This document shows positions 62,505-64,000 of a stretch of 64,000 nt of DNA, piece by piece. The notes beneath the pieces are model-generated. The model had not been told where the DNA came from and did no database searches. It saw only the letters and a program-made list of their open reading frames with translations. The stretch comes from Burhinus oedicnemus. Lineage: Eukaryota > Chordata > Aves > Charadriiformes > Burhinidae. The position numbers were made by a program, and so were the translations under genes. Position 1 is the first letter of the stretch, and each line of letters begins with the position of its first letter. The DNA lies in the NCBI GenBank assembly GCA_008921705.1, contig VFFE01007215.1, positions 4,336,896 to 4,400,895 on the forward strand, in the 5' to 3' direction.

Positions 62505-64000
62505 CTGAGTTAACGAACAGCTCAGCAGCCACACAAGACTTGTTTATGTTGTTATAGGCTGTCTGTGTAATTGCTTCCAGAACCAACTGAAACCTAAAGA
62601 AAAAATTTGCCAAGCTGCAGCTGGAGCACTGCAAACAATCCATGACATTTGGTGAAAGTTTAAATTAACATATGTTACAGCAGGCAACAAGGAAACAGCT
62701 GGGAAATATGACAGCTGTTATCCATAAATAATGTTACATTATCAGCACCTATATTTACATGGAATTTTATTGGGTAAAAATGCAAATAAGTATTTCATTA
62801 CTTAACAACGTGACTGCACTGTAGGAAGAGCCCTGGCCATCTTCAGCGCTGTACACTATCTCTACATGCTGCACAAACAGCCTCAGGTCCCCCCAAGTTG
62901 ACATCTGAAAACCCAAAGTTTATGAGCAGTGATTGAAGCTCAGCTTTTAAGCAGTGAAATGGTCCCAGAGTTTTAGAAAGGTTTCCCCTCTACTGACAAT
63001 GAGGGCTGTAAGGATATCTTTGTTCTCCAGAGTTTACACTGTTGGACTCCAGACTGGTGTATGGTTGGTTTTTTGGTAGAGCCATCTAAAATTAGGAAGG
63101 AGACACCTGTTACTCTTTAGACAGAATGCTTTCTAGTTATTGGTACTAAGTCTTAATTTTTGTGGTTCTTTCTTCCTCCCTGATACAGCAAGATTCAAGC
63201 TCGGCAATTTTCTCCACAATATCTGTTAAATATATAATGGAAAATTCACTCCTGAGATAATTCTGTTAACTGAATGGGAAAAGAAACTTCTTTGTGCTTC
63301 AGAATTGAATCTCTCTGGTTTGTTATTTCAGCTCATCCCTGGACATAGCAGTGGCAAGCTTAAGCATAGTAAGAAAAGTGAATAGGTCCCCCAACATCGA
63401 GCTATGACACGATATCTTGATATGGATTCTCAGTTACTTGGAGATTTTTTGGTTTAGACTATACATAAATGCATAGAGCAGTAATGGTATTAAATAATTA
63501 TGGTATAGCATAATACTTTTAGTATAGCCAAGTAGGATTCTATGGGACTTATTTTTTTAAATCCTGAGCATATTTGTTTAATTAAGTTTTGAAATAAAAG
63601 TAGTGGTGGATACTTGGTTCAAACAGGAGAAACTGGCAACAGAAGGTTCAGAGTTCAAGTCAAAATATCCACAAGATGTTAGATTCAGGACCTGACTCTA
63701 TTCAAATCTGTCTGCTGATTACAGACCTGTAATAAATTAACTTAATCATTGATTGTAGATGGTGTGTCTAAAATAATAAGAATGGTTACTCACTACTGTT
63801 GTCTGTTTTTACAGTGAGCATTAACACAAAGGTTTGATATGACTTTCTTCCAAGTTTTGTAGCTAACATCTGTTCAGTTAAAAAAAAAGTAATTCTCCTG
63901 GGCAACTATATAAATAATAATTGATCTTTTCCAAAAGTGATCAGACCTGTAGAAGCAGTGCAGAGGAAAATTTATGTTGCATCAGTGTCCACTGGGTATT
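62505..64000. other. Non-coding DNA, nothing recognised
   Basis: AT-rich sequence. On the + strand an acceptor (CTGGTTTGTTATTTCAG, ending at 63331) and a donor (CATA followed by GTAAGAAAAG) enclose only 37 nt. This is too short to call. No repeats or RNA genes were recognised. Confidence 0.5.

Noticed and set aside
1..64000. tRNA genes, rRNA, CRISPR arrays, bacterial operons, full proviruses
   Set aside because: None seen by eye. The window is vertebrate-type DNA, and the only retroviral trace is the solo LTR.

Overview
The window looks like nuclear DNA of a bird. Most of it is AT-rich, unannotatable intron or intergenic sequence with no bacterial-style gene packing. Every confident element is a transposable element of a kind typical of avian genomes: several CR1 non-LTR retrotransposon copies ending in short ATTCTATG-like direct repeats, and one endogenous-retrovirus solo LTR. 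I found no rRNA, tRNA, CRISPR array or CpG-island promoter, and no complete host gene.

Layout. 1-5.15 kb: nothing recognisable. 5.16-7.87 kb: a long, 5'-truncated, decayed CR1 (copy A, + strand), split by a 730-bp solo LTR (6673-7402) that carries TG...CA ends and a GTGGG target duplication. 11.33-11.68 kb: a 3' CR1 stub (copy D, +). 26.22-26.41 kb: an older, diverged CR1 tail (E, -). 26.64-28.37 kb: a second long CR1 of another subfamily (copy C, -) with a 452-codon open reverse-transcriptase frame. 42.92-43.11 kb: another old CR1 tail (F, +). 51.49-52.73 kb: a third long CR1 (copy B, +), a close relative of A. Simple repeats lie at 11.2, 12.4, 16.5 and 35.1 kb.

Host gene candidates. The best non-repeat coding signal is on the minus strand near 59-61.6 kb. 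A short ATG-initiated frame ends at a GTGAGT donor (61508-61577). It joins in matching phase to a 201-237 nt open block with an acceptor and a donor (59348-59584). That block lies in a 183-codon open frame, the longest outside CR1. Weaker minus-strand exon candidates sit at 62.3, 58.0, 56.2 and 53.7 kb. A 53-nt exon with near-perfect splice signals lies at 21133-21185. None could be assigned to a known gene, and all are inference from splice motifs and open frames.

Chronology. E and F are the most diverged copies. A, B, C and D are younger but inactive, broken by stops and frameshifts. The LTR is younger than copy A because it sits inside it.
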